Shown: positions 35,036-44,678, counted from the first letter of the stretch. The stretch is 64,000 bases of DNA from CBDBKL01 sp965206675 (GCA_965206675.1 CBDBKL010000008.1:372001-436000); one strand, 5' to 3'. Notes: generated from the letters alone by a model not told the origin. Numbers and translations: made by a program.

Positions 35036-36562
35036 TTACCGCGACGCATTATCATGGCAAATCAAACTTTCCCCTGTCATTTCAGCAGGTTTTTGCCATT
35101 CTAAAATATCTAAAACAGTGGGAGAAATGTCCGCCAGCCGACCATTGTTAAGTTTCTCCCCTTTTGCTCTCTCACTAACCCAAACCAGGGGAACAGGATT
35201 TATCGTATGTTGGGTAAATGGAACCCCTGATTTTTGATCCTTCATTAACTCGCAATTACCATGATCCGACGTAATAAGAATATCATATCCCTCTGCGGGA
35301 GCTTTCATAATAATTCTCCCCAAGCAATCATCCAAAACTTCAACGGCTTGAACAGCAGCACTCTGATTTCCAGTGTGTCCTACCATATCTCCATTGGCAA
35401 AATTAAGAACAATTAATTTATAATTTTTCTTTAAATTATCCAAAACCTCTTTGGTAAGAGCATAAGCACTCATTTCTGGTTTTTCGTCATATGTATTTAC
35501 ATCCCTTGGAGATTCAATAAGTATTCTATCTTCGCCTTTAAACGACTCTTCGACTCCTCCATTAAAAAAATAAGTGACGTGGGCATACTTTTCAGTTTCA
35601 GCAATCCTTAACTGTTTTTCATCTTTTTCAGAAATCAGTTCTCCTATTGTTTTTCTAGGATATTCTCTCGGAAATAAAACGGGAAATGGAAAATCTTTTT
35701 GATACTCTGTAAAGGTTAAGTAATCAGAACTTTTGATTTTCACTGGAGTTTGAAACTCAGAAAAGTTTTCTACGGCGAGCGATTCAGAAATTTGTCTTGC
35801 CCTATCCGCTCGAAAATTTAAAAAAATAAGTTGATCGCCACTAGAAATACTTCTGGCCTGAGATGTTTTAAATGGAGTTATAAACTCATCCGTAACAGAT
35901 TGATCATATTGTTCTTTTAAACCTAAAAGATAATCAGGAACAATAGATACCTCATCAAGACCGACTAATGCCCTATAAGCCACCTCTGTTCTTTCCCATC
36001 TTCGATCTCTGTCCATGGTATAAAATCGCCCTGATACAATTCCTATTTCCACATTTTTACCTATGAACTCCATTATATCTTTAAGATAAGTCATCCCCTG
36101 CTGAGGTGGGGAATCCCGACCATCCAGAATGGGATGAATAACAATTCTTTTTTCAGGATTTATATCCTTAACAACAGAGATAAGATATTTTAAATGATCT
36201 ATATGTGAATGTACGCCCCCATCAGAAAGAAGTCCCAAAAGGTGTAAAACCCCCTCTTGATTTGACATATTTTCTATTTTTTCATTTTCTTTCAAATAAC
36301 CTTTTTCAATATTCATATTAATACGCAATAGATCCTGGGGAACAATACGGCCAGCACCTATATTCATATGTCCCACCTCAGAATTTCCCATAATATCTTT
36401 AGGCAAACCAACATCTAACCCAGAGGCTTCTAGCAAACATGTTGGATAATTTTTCACACAGTTGTCCCAATGGGGTGTAAATGCCATGTGAATGGCATTG
36501 TTTGTCTTTTCTTTTCGAGATCCAAAACCATCTAAGATAATAAGAAGAATTTTTTTATTCAT
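35036..36562 (-). CDS. gpmI: 2,3-bisphosphoglycerate-independent phosphoglycerate mutase
   Basis: A manganese-dependent enzyme that interconverts 3- and 2-phosphoglycerate in glycolysis. The 508-aa length is typical. The phosphatase-domain metal site begins with LIILDGFGSR (Asp11), and the nucleophile is Ser61 in MGNSEVGHMNIGAGRIVPQDL. Late metal ligands are seen in FANGDMVGHTGN and ITSDHGNCELM. GAGAGA precedes the ATG. It follows the nadD::rsfS fusion by 68 bp. Confidence 0.96.
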   Translation of the reverse strand: MNKKILLIILDGFGSRKEKTNNAIHMAFTPHWDNCVKNYPTCLLEASGLDVGLPKDIMGNSEVGHMNIGAGRIVPQDLLRINMNIEKGYLKENEKIENMSNQEGVLHLLGLLSDGGVHSHIDHLKYLISVVKDINPEKRIVIHPILDGRDSPPQQGMTYLKDIMEFIGKNVEIGIVSGRFYTMDRDRRWERTEVAYRALVGLDEVSIVPDYLLGLKEQYDQSVTDEFITPFKTSQARSISSGDQLIFLNFRADRARQISESLAVENFSEFQTPVKIKSSDYLTFTEYQKDFPFPVLFPREYPRKTIGELISEKDEKQLRIAETEKYAHVTYFFNGGVEESFKGEDRILIESPRDVNTYDEKPEMSAYALTKEVLDNLKKNYKLIVLNFANGDMVGHTGNQSAAVQAVEVLDDCLGRIIMKAPAEGYDILITSDHGNCELMKDQKSGVPFTQHTINPVPLVWVSERAKGEKLNNGRLADISPTVLDILEWQKPAEMTGESLICHDNASR

Positions 36563-36630
36563 ATAACATTCTCTCGAAATTTTTTATATAAAACACAAAG
36601 ATCACTAGAATAATAAAAAAATCAGATATT

Positions 36631-37635
36631 TTAAAGAAGAAATAACTCCGTTCCCCTATCCCATAACTCTTCAAGGTGATATTCAGCTCGTATATAATCA
36701 TAAAAGATATGAACAATAAGCCCCCCATAATCAACAGCGACCCATCGCCCCTCCTGTAAACCATCAACATTAAGGGGTAAAAGTCCCAATTCCTCTTTCA
36801 ATGCTTTTATAAGAAGCTCTGCATTGGATGACGCTGCTTTTTGACTCCTAGATGAGGAAATAATTGTATAATCTGTTGGAACATCCGTATTACGTAAATC
36901 AAACACCCTCAATTGCATGGCCTTTTTAGAATCCAATATCTCAGCTACTCGTTTTGTTATACCATAAAAATCTTCCCATTGGCTCTTTGGAGGTGCATAA
37001 AGATGATGCTTTTTAATGTAATCTTCCACTGCACAATTTAAAAACTTCTCAACTTTTTGGCCCATCCTTAATTTACTTCTCACCTCAGAAGAAGAAATAT
37101 CAATATCATCGAGTCTTACAAACTGAATAAATCGATTGGTATCTAACATAATATGACGTTTATCAAACTCAACAATATGCTCTTGTACAATTTTAGGAAG
37201 ATTTTCTCTCAAAAGAGGTAAAGGAGTTCGACTCCGACTTGTTACAATCAAGTTCACAGAGCGAATAATTTCTTCTTTCTTTTTCCAAGTATCAAAATGA
37301 TTAAATACATCCGCACCCAAAATTAAAAACACATCACTATTTGAATATTTCTTACAATAATATTCAAGTGTGTCTATTGTGTAACTCACACCCTCTCTTT
37401 GAATCTCTTGGGGATCTACTTGTAATATATCTTCATAACCCTTAAGCCCAACTTTTAGCATTTCCAGTCTTTCTTGGGGATAGGGGCGTTTAACAAAATC
37501 TTTTGTCGGACTTTGAAAACTAGGTACGACATATATTTTTTCTAAACCCGCCTCTTTAAGGGCTGTCAACATGCTATTTATGTGTCCAATATGTAGAGGA
37601 TTAAAAGTTCCCCCAAATATTCCCACTCTATTCAT
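36631..37635 (-). CDS. nadD: Fusion of nicotinate-nucleotide adenylyltransferase (NadD) and ribosome silencing factor (RsfS)
   Basis: Residues 1 to about 212 are NadD, which adenylates nicotinate mononucleotide in NAD synthesis: GIFGGTFNPLHIGH at 6-19, then LGADVFNHFDTWKK and the SSSEVRSKLR signature. Residues about 220-334 are RsfS (YbeB), which blocks subunit joining by binding uL14: VAEILDSKKAMQLRVFDLR, SSSRSQKAASSNAELLIKALKEE, and EGRWVAVDYGGLIVHIFYDYIRAEYHLEELW. The frame is continuous with no stop, so it is a single polypeptide of 334 aa. The two genes are usually adjacent but separate. It overlaps obgE by 4 bp. Confidence 0.92.
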   Translation of the reverse strand: MNRVGIFGGTFNPLHIGHINSMLTALKEAGLEKIYVVPSFQSPTKDFVKRPYPQERLEMLKVGLKGYEDILQVDPQEIQREGVSYTIDTLEYYCKKYSNSDVFLILGADVFNHFDTWKKKEEIIRSVNLIVTSRSRTPLPLLRENLPKIVQEHIVEFDKRHIMLDTNRFIQFVRLDDIDISSSEVRSKLRMGQKVEKFLNCAVEDYIKKHHLYAPPKSQWEDFYGITKRVAEILDSKKAMQLRVFDLRNTDVPTDYTIISSSRSQKAASSNAELLIKALKEELGLLPLNVDGLQEGRWVAVDYGGLIVHIFYDYIRAEYHLEELWDRGTELFLL

Positions 37636-38636
37636 GAACAGGCCTCTATTAGATTTTTCTTGAGTTTTTCAAATCCTAAATGGGTTATTGCAGATGAAGT
37701 TATGACGTTAATACCAAGGTTTTTAAATTTTAAAAGAATTTTTTCTAGATTATCACTTTCTATGAGATCGACTTTATTAAGAACAACAACCTGTTTTCTT
37801 TTTGCCAAAGGCCCCCAATGCAAATGATTTGAGTTTTGTTTATCATAAGTTATCAACTCTTTATTTAATTTCTTATATTGCTCTAATGGATCATCACCGC
37901 TTATATCCACAAGATGCAAAAAAGTAGGGGCCCTCTCTATATGTTTGAGAAATTGATTTCCTAAACCACTCCCTTGACTAGCACCTTCTATCAAACCCGG
38001 CATATCTGCCAAAATCAAAGATCTTTCCTCATCAATATCCATAACACCTAATTGCGGAACAAGAGTTGTGAAGGGATAATTCGCTACTCGTGACTTTGCT
38101 CTTGATAAGGAAGAAATAAGTGTCGACTTTCCAGCATTTGGCAAACCAACGATACCAATATCTGCAATGAGTTTTAATTCTAAATGCACCTTTCTTGTCT
38201 GTGTAGATTCTCCACATTGAAAATGTTCTGGGGCTTGATTTCGTGAAGATTTAAAGTGCCAGTTTCCCTTTCCGCCCCGTCCTCCTTTTGCAAATTGCAC
38301 TTCAGACACACTTTCTAGATCCATAAATTTTCCATTTTCCAAATCTTTTATAAGAGTTCCAGGAGGCACTTCTAAAACAAGATCCTCTCCAGAGGCTCCA
38401 TGTTTTTTTTGAGCCCCCCCATTTTTACCGCTCGAAGCTTTATAAAGTTTATTATTCTCAAAACTAAAAAGTGTGTTCATATTGGGGTTAATTCTAAATA
38501 CGATACTCCCCCCACATCCTCCATCTCCACCGTCAGGTCCGCCACGGGGAACTCCTTTTTCCCTTCGGAAACTAGCAGATCCGGACCCCCCTTTTCCAGA
38601 ACGAACATGAATGTTAACTGCATCAATGAATTTCAT
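37632..38636 (-). CDS. obgE: GTPase ObgE/CgtA
   Basis: Obg is an essential GTPase acting in 50S subunit assembly and stress signalling. The glycine-rich Obg fold occupies residues 1-157 (KGGSGSASFRREKGVPRGGPDGGDGG). The G domain follows, with the P-loop GLPNAGKS at 164-171, DMPGLIEGASQG, and NKVD in VVLNKVDLI. At 334 aa it lacks the C-terminal extension of E. coli ObgE. It lies 54 bp after rpmA and overlaps nadD::rsfS. Confidence 0.96.
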   Translation of the reverse strand: MKFIDAVNIHVRSGKGGSGSASFRREKGVPRGGPDGGDGGCGGSIVFRINPNMNTLFSFENNKLYKASSGKNGGAQKKHGASGEDLVLEVPPGTLIKDLENGKFMDLESVSEVQFAKGGRGGKGNWHFKSSRNQAPEHFQCGESTQTRKVHLELKLIADIGIVGLPNAGKSTLISSLSRAKSRVANYPFTTLVPQLGVMDIDEERSLILADMPGLIEGASQGSGLGNQFLKHIERAPTFLHLVDISGDDPLEQYKKLNKELITYDKQNSNHLHWGPLAKRKQVVVLNKVDLIESDNLEKILLKFKNLGINVITSSAITHLGFEKLKKNLIEACS

Positions 38637-38690
38637 AATAACTTTAGATAAAAACTTTTAAAGTTGTGTTGTTAAACTCTCATACAAAGT

Positions 38691-38957
38691 TTAGGCGGAG
38701 ACTTGGTGAGGATAGACAGAAACTTTCACTTTTTGTTTGCTTATTCTCTCAAATTTTACTCTTCCATCTATAAGGGAAAAAATAGTAAAATCACGTCCAA
38801 GTCCCACGTTTGTACCAGGGCGAATTTTTGTCCCACGCTGCCGAATAATAATTCCTCCTGAACGAACATTCTGTCCGCCAAAAACTTTAACACCGAGACG
38901 TTTCGACTGACTATCTCTTCCGTTCTTAGTACTACCACCAGCTTTTTTCGATGCCAT
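38691..38957 (-). CDS. rpmA: 50S ribosomal protein L27
   Basis: L27 reaches toward the peptidyl-transferase centre. The 88-aa protein shows ASKKAGGSTKNGRDSQSKRLGVK at the N-terminus, QRGTKIRPGTNVGLGRDFTIF, and the typical C-terminal strand (VKFERISKQKVKVSV). The N-terminus begins directly MASKKAGG, with no cleaved extension as in Firmicutes. It lies 15 bp after rplU, the standard pairing. Confidence 0.96.
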   Translation of the reverse strand: MASKKAGGSTKNGRDSQSKRLGVKVFGGQNVRSGGIIIRQRGTKIRPGTNVGLGRDFTIFSLIDGRVKFERISKQKVKVSVYPHQVSA

Positions 38958-38972
38958 GAAATCATCTCCCTC

Positions 38973-39461
38973 TTACTTTTTCTTCTTTGCACTTACATTT
39001 TTAGCACTTGTTTTCTTAGAAGCTACCTTTTTAGTTTCTTTCTTTACACTCTGATTTTTTGGAGACGATGCACTCTTCTTTTTTGTGGCCGACTGAGTGA
39101 CCTTTTTCGTTTTCTTTGAAACCTTCTTCTTAGAAGTAGAAGCTGTCTCCTTTTTTCCACCAGGCATTTGAATAGATTTAATAAATAGCTCCGTAAAATC
39201 CTGACGATGCCCCCGAAGCTTTCTATAGCCCTTTCTTCTCTTCTTTTTAAAAACAAGAATTTTTTTATCTTTAGCTTCTCTTTTAACAACTGCCATTACT
39301 TTTGCCCCCGAAACATAGGGAGTGCCAACATGGCCTTTAACATAGAGCACGTCAGATAAAGACAGTTCTGTACCTGTTTTTTGATTCATTTTTGCAACTC
39401 GAAGGGACTGTCCCGCTTCTACACGATACTGCTTTCCACCTGCTCGAATAATGGCATACAT
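38973..39461 (-). CDS. rplU: 50S ribosomal protein L21 with Lys-rich C-terminal extension
   Basis: L21 is a 23S rRNA-binding protein. Residues 1 to about 103 match the family (MYAIIRAGGKQYRVEAGQSLRVA, FKKKRRKGYRKLRGHRQDFTELFI). About 60 additional residues made almost only of Lys, Ser, Thr and Ala follow, ending KKKK; E. coli L21 is 103 aa. The tail is probably disordered and basic. A promoter-like sequence lies just upstream, in the gap after rng. Confidence 0.95.
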   Translation of the reverse strand: MYAIIRAGGKQYRVEAGQSLRVAKMNQKTGTELSLSDVLYVKGHVGTPYVSGAKVMAVVKREAKDKKILVFKKKRRKGYRKLRGHRQDFTELFIKSIQMPGGKKETASTSKKKVSKKTKKVTQSATKKKSASSPKNQSVKKETKKVASKKTSAKNVSAKKKK

Positions 39462-39487
39462 ACTGCGCTTCCTCGTAAATTTTTCAG

Positions 39488-39517
39488 TTATTTCCCATGT
39501 AATACGGCTTCTGTCAA
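39488..39517 (-). promoter_or_regulatory. Probable sigma-70-type promoter for rplU-rpmA-obgE
   Basis: On the minus strand TTGACA (39512-39517) is followed after 17-18 bases by GAAATAA (from 39494 down), 27 bases before the rplU start. The -35 box is perfect and the -10 box weak. Confidence 0.4.
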
Positions 39518-39520
39518 TAA

Positions 39521-40786
39521 TTACAAATATTTTTTACTTCTGACATAGCCCCTCCCATGACAATGAGAGCAGGGCTCACAAAGAGATTTTATCAAACTTG
39601 ACTGTACACGCCTCCGTGTAATCTCTACCAGACCTAGCTCCGACATAGAATAAACTTGGGTTTGGGCCCTATCTTTTTTTAATTCCTTCTTAAGAGCATC
39701 AAGAACAATATCTCGGTTTTTCTCTTTATTCATATCTATAAAATCTATCACAATAATTCCACCGCAATTTCTAATTCTAAGCTGAGTGGCAATGCTTTTG
39801 ATGGCCTCAAGATTTGTTTTTAATATTGTCTCTTCAAGGTCTTTTTTACCAACATCCTTTCCAGTATTGACATCAATTGCAACAAGGGCCTCCGTTTCCT
39901 CAATAACAATAGAGCCCCCTGATTTTAAAGGAATTCTTTTATCCAGAGAACGAGATATCTCTCGATCGACACCGTACTTCTCAAAAAGTGAAGTGGGCTC
40001 ATCATATAATTCTAGAGCCAGATCTTGGGTGGGTAAAAATTTTTGAATAAATTTTTTAATCTTTTTATAAGACTCCTTATTATCAACCCAAACTTTTTTC
40101 ACATCTTCTGTGAGCAAATCTCTCAAGGCGCGCAGCTCAAGATCCAGTCCCGAATGGATTAAGCCTACCCCCTCTTTTTCTTCATAGGATTTTTGAATCC
40201 CAATATAAACTTCTTCCAAGTAATCTCTATCGGCCTGAATCACTTTGCCGGGCATCCCCTCCCCAGCCGTTCTGATAATACTCCCACCTGTAGCAGACAG
40301 TTTTTTTTCTAAAATCGATTTTAGTCTTTCACGCTCTTTCTCTTTTTCAATACGTTTTGAAACTCCAAACTGCCTTACTGTTGGCATATAGACCACATAT
40401 CGACCAGAAAGAGTTATATATGTGGTTACTCTGGCCCCCTTTGTTCCCAGAGAACTCTTTGTGATTTGAACCATTAAATGTTGTCCAACATCAAGCTGTT
40501 CTTGAATGGGCAATGAATCTGTATGAGAAATATTTTTTACAACTTCCCATTGGCTTGAATCTTCATTCTGCTCCTTAACGTCTCCAGCCTGTAAAAAAGC
40601 GGAACGGCTCAAGCCTATATCTACAAATGCGGCCTGCATTCCCGGAAGGACTCGCACAACTCGCCCCTTATAAATGGAGCCTACAAGTTCCTCATCACCC
40701 GTTTCCACCATAAGTGAAAAGAGCCTATTGTTCTCAACAACAGCCACTCCATTTTGCTTTACACTGACTAACATTTCACGTGACAT
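39521..40786 (-). CDS. rng: Ribonuclease E/G family endoribonuclease
   Basis: It cleaves single-stranded RNA in rRNA maturation and mRNA decay. The 421-aa protein has an N-terminal S1 domain (GSIYKGRVVRVLPGMQAAFVDIG), the catalytic DNase-I-like domain with the metal Asp residues in VAIDVNTGK and IVIDFIDM, and the zinc-link CEPCSHCHGRGY near the end. It stops right after that link, so the small C-terminal domain of RNase E/G is reduced and the RNase E scaffold is absent. RNase G is the nearest assignment. It is the first gene of the minus-strand run and is divergent from pilT. Confidence 0.92.
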   Translation of the reverse strand: MSREMLVSVKQNGVAVVENNRLFSLMVETGDEELVGSIYKGRVVRVLPGMQAAFVDIGLSRSAFLQAGDVKEQNEDSSQWEVVKNISHTDSLPIQEQLDVGQHLMVQITKSSLGTKGARVTTYITLSGRYVVYMPTVRQFGVSKRIEKEKERERLKSILEKKLSATGGSIIRTAGEGMPGKVIQADRDYLEEVYIGIQKSYEEKEGVGLIHSGLDLELRALRDLLTEDVKKVWVDNKESYKKIKKFIQKFLPTQDLALELYDEPTSLFEKYGVDREISRSLDKRIPLKSGGSIVIEETEALVAIDVNTGKDVGKKDLEETILKTNLEAIKSIATQLRIRNCGGIIVIDFIDMNKEKNRDIVLDALKKELKKDRAQTQVYSMSELGLVEITRRRVQSSLIKSLCEPCSHCHGRGYVRSKKYL

Positions 40787-40995
40787 CTCAAATATGTCCT
40801 AATCCCTTGTCATCCTTCACACAACCCCTATTTCTTAAGAGAAAATAATCCCTATATCAGGTATTTATCACACATCCCTTATATTTATGAAAAAATATGC
40901 CGATTCTCTTTATAGGAGAAACCCCAGCTGAATTAGCCTGTTATCCTGCATCTCCCAACAGAAGAGAGCTGGAAAACAACAAAAAGGAGGCTTCT

Positions 40996-42084
40996 ATGGC
41001 AAAACTAGATGGATTGCTCCAAGGCATGAAGCAAATGGGAGCCTCTGATCTTCATTTATCAAGTGGTTCTCCTCCCTACATGAGAATAGATGGGAAATTA
41101 ACCCCACTTAAACATCGCGATCTGACCGCAAAGGAATGTGAAACTTTACTCTTTGAAATACTCACCGAAGATCACAGAAAAGCATTTATAGAAAACTGGG
41201 ATTTAGATTTTGTTTACTCCATGAAAAGTGATGGACGTTTTCGAGGTAATATTCTGAAACAAAAACACGGTATTTCTGCTGTTTTTCGCATTATTCCAGA
41301 AAAAATTCTCTCTGCAGAAGAGCTGGGATTACCTCCTGTTGTATTACAAATGTCTAATGCTCATAAAGGTCTTATATTAATTGTTGGTTCAACAGGTTCT
41401 GGAAAAACAACCACACTTGCTGCCATCATTGACCACATAAATAAAACACGAAGGGCCCATATCATTACCGTTGAAGATCCCGTTGAATTCGTACATGACA
41501 ACCAACTATCTTTAATCACTCAAAGGCAGGTTTCGCTACATACAAAATCATTCACTAATGCCTTAAAAGCCGCTACACGAGAAGACCCTGATATTATTCT
41601 TGTCGGTGAAATGAGAGATTTAGAAACAATATCTCTTGCTGTGACAGCAGCAGAAATGGGTCACTTGGTTTTAGGAACACTTCACACAAACAGTGCGCCA
41701 AAGACCCTCAACCGCGTGATAGACGCCTTCCCGACAGACCAACAGGCACAAATACGCGTTATGATTTCAGAAAATCTCTGCGGTATTGTAGCCCAAGCAC
41801 TTCTCCCCCATATTTCAGGAAAGGGGCGTGTTCCTGTATTTGAAATACTCAGAAACACTTCAGCCATAGGCAACTTAATTCGTGAAGAAAAAACGTTCCA
41901 AATACCTTCAGCTATGCAAGTTGGAAAAGGGTTGGGTATGATTACATTTGAACAAGCCATAGCTGATCTCATTAAAAATAAGAAAATTAAAAAATCAGAC
42001 GGCATGAAATTCTTGGGCAAGGACGCAGAAGCTCAAAAAACAAATCCCCAGCCAGAAACTAAAGACCTTCCTAAAGCGGGATAA
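40996..42084 (+). CDS. pilT: PilT-type twitching/secretion ATPase
   Basis: A hexameric ATPase that retracts type IV pili. ATG 40996 is chosen as AAAAGGAGG lies upstream; a longer frame to 40897 adds 33 residues without support. The 362-aa protein has the PilT N-domain (LLQGMKQMGASDLHLSSGSPPYMRIDG), Walker A GSTGSGKT at 131-138, the Asp box EDPVEFVH, Walker B LVGEMRDLETI, and the His box HLVLGTLHTNSA. Other pilus genes are not in this window, so whether it is PilT or the related PilU is not decided. Confidence 0.92.
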   Translation: MAKLDGLLQGMKQMGASDLHLSSGSPPYMRIDGKLTPLKHRDLTAKECETLLFEILTEDHRKAFIENWDLDFVYSMKSDGRFRGNILKQKHGISAVFRIIPEKILSAEELGLPPVVLQMSNAHKGLILIVGSTGSGKTTTLAAIIDHINKTRRAHIITVEDPVEFVHDNQLSLITQRQVSLHTKSFTNALKAATREDPDIILVGEMRDLETISLAVTAAEMGHLVLGTLHTNSAPKTLNRVIDAFPTDQQAQIRVMISENLCGIVAQALLPHISGKGRVPVFEILRNTSAIGNLIREEKTFQIPSAMQVGKGLGMITFEQAIADLIKNKKIKKSDGMKFLGKDAEAQKTNPQPETKDLPKAG

Positions 42085-42171
42085 AAATATTGCTCCCCTC
42101 GCAAAACTATGTAAGAAATATTCGTGTTCTGTGAATATTTGTGAGCACTCTTCAGAGAAGGAGCTATAAGA

Positions 42172-42984
42172 ATGGAAGCTCTTGAAAAAATTCAAACAAT
42201 CTCATCTCATTTAACAGAAAAAGGATTCACAAATGTTGACGCAGCTATTGTCTTAGGTTCTGGATTCGGTGATTTTGTAAAGGAGATCAATCCATCACAC
42301 ACAATAGATTACAAAGAAATACCTCTATTTCCCCAAACAACGGTTATGGGTCACAAGGGACAACTTTTATCTGCCCATATTAATGGTAAAAATGTTTTAG
42401 TATTTTCCGGTCGGTTTCATTACTATGAGGGACATGACTTAAAAACTGTCACTCTACCCATAAGACTGGCCTCATCTCTTGGAGCAAAAACACTTATTCT
42501 TACGAATGCTGCTGGAGGAATTCAGCCACAGTGGAAACCTGGAACTCTGATGGTGATACGAGATCATATTAATTTTTTAGGAGAAAATCCCCTACATGGA
42601 CAAAATCTAAACACCTTTGGTCCACGCTTCCCTGATATGACAGAAGTGTATGATGCAGGATTAAGAGAAATAGCCATTACTGTACTTAAAAAAAATAATA
42701 TCCCCCACTTTGAAGGAGTGTATTGTGCAATGAGCGGGCCAAGTTATGAAACACCTGCTGAAGTTCAATTTTTAAAAACAGTGGGAGGAGATGCCGCGGG
42801 GATGAGCACTGTCCCCGAGGCCATTGTTGCGAGACACTCAGGAATGAAAGTTCTAGGACTCAGTTGTATTACTAACCTTGCAGCGGGAATTTCAAAAACA
42901 CCACTTACACATGATGAGGTTATAGAGACAGGAAAAGGTGTTGCCTTTGGCCAACTCTTAACCGACATTCTTAAACGCCTTTAA
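42172..42984 (+). CDS. punA: Purine nucleoside phosphorylase (type I)
   Basis: It cleaves inosine or guanosine with phosphate, releasing free base and ribose-1-phosphate. The 270-aa protein has the phosphate-binding GSGFGDF near residue 27, SGRFHYYEGHD, TNAAGGIQPQWKPGTLMVIRDHINF, and YCAMSGPSYETPAE with the base-binding Glu. GAAGGAG precedes the ATG. With hpt it forms a purine-salvage pair in this window. Confidence 0.95.
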   Translation: MEALEKIQTISSHLTEKGFTNVDAAIVLGSGFGDFVKEINPSHTIDYKEIPLFPQTTVMGHKGQLLSAHINGKNVLVFSGRFHYYEGHDLKTVTLPIRLASSLGAKTLILTNAAGGIQPQWKPGTLMVIRDHINFLGENPLHGQNLNTFGPRFPDMTEVYDAGLREIAITVLKKNNIPHFEGVYCAMSGPSYETPAEVQFLKTVGGDAAGMSTVPEAIVARHSGMKVLGLSCITNLAAGISKTPLTHDEVIETGKGVAFGQLLTDILKRL

Positions 42985-43307
42985 GTTGGACAGGGAGCCC
43001 CCCTCTATCTGAGTCCCTATTTCTTAATGTGAAATTGAACTCTCTGAAAATATAGGATGTGTTTTTTCAAGAAAAATAACTCGACTTATAGACAGTTCTT
43101 TAGAAAAAGCGACACCTTTTTTTCACAAATATTGTCATCTTTTCCTATGAAAGAACAAATTTTGTACATTTCTTTAAAAAAAGATTTCATATTGCCGCTG
43201 TTATATTGGCTTGATATTTGCTACCCTATTTTAAGAAAAAATTTATCAATCAAATAGAAAAGCCTTTTCACTGAACAAAAAACGGAACCTGCGAGTTGTT
43301 TTTGATT
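42985..43307. other. Intergenic region between punA and the exported ankyrin gene
   Basis: No supported gene was seen in these 323 bp. An AGGGA/TCCCT hairpin just after the punA stop is followed by a short T-rich stretch and may be a weak terminator. A 66-codon open frame inside has no ribosome site or recognisable content and is not called. Confidence 0.5.
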
Positions 43308-44477
43308 ATGAGATTGTTTAATAAAAATTATAGGTTAATTTTACTAGGCCTAGTTTGTACCTCTCTAACTTATATAGAAAATAGCATTGCTGATTCCAGA
43401 CGAAAAAAAGAGACTGGATCAAGAAATGCATTTAATAGACACACATATACAGTAGACCATGAAAAGGCTCGCCTCATGAGGCAACGTCGTGAGGAACTCC
43501 ACACACAGTTAAATCTACCCCCAATTATCTGGACGACTGGAACAAAAGAACGGGGCAATAAATTAACCCCCGAAGCTCGCTCAAGAAATGAAGCTAATAT
43601 AAAAAGAGGGATTCCCTCATGGGCTGGTCAAATTGTACATGACCTCTTTTATCTTATGCAATTTGGTAATACACGAGATCTGGAACGTCTTTATCAAAAT
43701 ATGGATCATAATGTTTCAAAAAAGCTGCCCCAAAACTTTAGTAATCCATTCAGTATAGATGACAAACTGAGAATCTTAAGAGCGATTGTAGAGAATATTG
43801 GCCCCAATGCTATAGATATTCATTCTGGAGAAACAATCTTACACAAACTCTTAATGGGTCATGACTTTCTTCGCTCCTTTTTAGAGGGAAAAGGGGGCGG
43901 TCTAGAGGCTGATGTTCTTCTAAGAAACAGTGTAGAGCGTTTACTCTCCCATCCTGAAATTGACCTGACTATTAGAGATGCCAATGGCAGAACGTCCATC
44001 CATTACGCCGCCATTTACAAACCAGAGCTTATACTTGATTTTGTTAAAGCCGGAGCCGATCCCACTGCAAAAGATGCAATGGGACATTCATCAATACGTT
44101 ATGCAGTCACATTCTGGAGAGGGTATTCCGAAATCGTTCAAAGTTTGGAAGACACTTATAAAATCAGTCCGGAAGATCTCAAACCCCTGACTATTTCAGA
44201 TATAAACGATCCTAATTTGCTAAATCGCACTCAAACCAAGTTATTGATAAAAAGAGAGCTTACAACAGATGAACAAAGACGAGCCCAATTTATAAATGAT
44301 TTAATAAACCACAGCGAAAAGTACAGTGAATCTTGGAGAAATTCGATACTCCAATACGCCCTAATGGAAGATGAGAGATTCAGAAAAGACTTGAAGCGAG
44401 CGCATTCTCTTCATGTTAATGGCCAAAATGCAGATGAAAAAACAACCACTCCCCAAAAACATATCTGCAACTTCTAA
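43308..44477 (+). CDS. Exported ankyrin-repeat protein 1, 389 aa
   Basis: ATG 43308 gives a signal peptide (RLFNKNYRLILLGLVCTSLTYIENSIA); TTG 43296 is a weaker alternative. A charged N-terminal third (residues 30-130) has no recognised fold. Ankyrin-type repeats follow: VRLLSHPEIDLTIRDANGRTSIHYAAIYKPELILDFVKAGADPTAKDAMGHSSIRYA is the clearest, with at least two full repeats. The C-terminus ends ICNF, a Cys-Asn-aromatic tail resembling those of the other exported ankyrin proteins near 53-56 kb. It may bind proteins outside the cell; that is inference. It stands alone. Confidence 0.75.
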   Translation: MRLFNKNYRLILLGLVCTSLTYIENSIADSRRKKETGSRNAFNRHTYTVDHEKARLMRQRREELHTQLNLPPIIWTTGTKERGNKLTPEARSRNEANIKRGIPSWAGQIVHDLFYLMQFGNTRDLERLYQNMDHNVSKKLPQNFSNPFSIDDKLRILRAIVENIGPNAIDIHSGETILHKLLMGHDFLRSFLEGKGGGLEADVLLRNSVERLLSHPEIDLTIRDANGRTSIHYAAIYKPELILDFVKAGADPTAKDAMGHSSIRYAVTFWRGYSEIVQSLEDTYKISPEDLKPLTISDINDPNLLNRTQTKLLIKRELTTDEQRRAQFINDLINHSEKYSESWRNSILQYALMEDERFRKDLKRAHSLHVNGQNADEKTTTPQKHICNF

Positions 44478-44621
44478 ATTCTCCTCTTGAATACCTTTGG
44501 CAAAAAGACAAGTTAGCCCTGAAATTCTTTGAATTTAGTTCAAATAAGATCATGGAAGTCAAATAAGCTATTGATATTAATTTATTTTTTCATAAATTAC
44601 TTCGTGGTGTGAAATCGGTTG

Positions 44622-44635
44622 CTTTATGGTATAAT
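44622..44635 (+). promoter_or_regulatory. Extended -10 promoter of the Xre/RES operon
   Basis: A perfect TATAAT at 44630-44635 is preceded by TGG, that is, an extended -10 (TGn) element. No good -35 box is seen at 17 bp (GTGTGA), as is usual for such promoters. It lies about 44 bp before the antitoxin start. Confidence 0.55.
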
Positions 44636-44678
44636 TACGGTATATCTATTCCCCCCTACAAAATTAAGGAGGATGACA

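Noticed and set aside
42985..43025. Strong terminator after punA
   Set aside because: Only a 5-bp AGGGA/TCCCT stem with a long loop and an interrupted T-run is present, too weak to call.
43057..43257. 66-codon frame between punA and ankyrin gene 1
   Set aside because: No ribosome-binding site, AT-driven composition, and no recognisable sequence.
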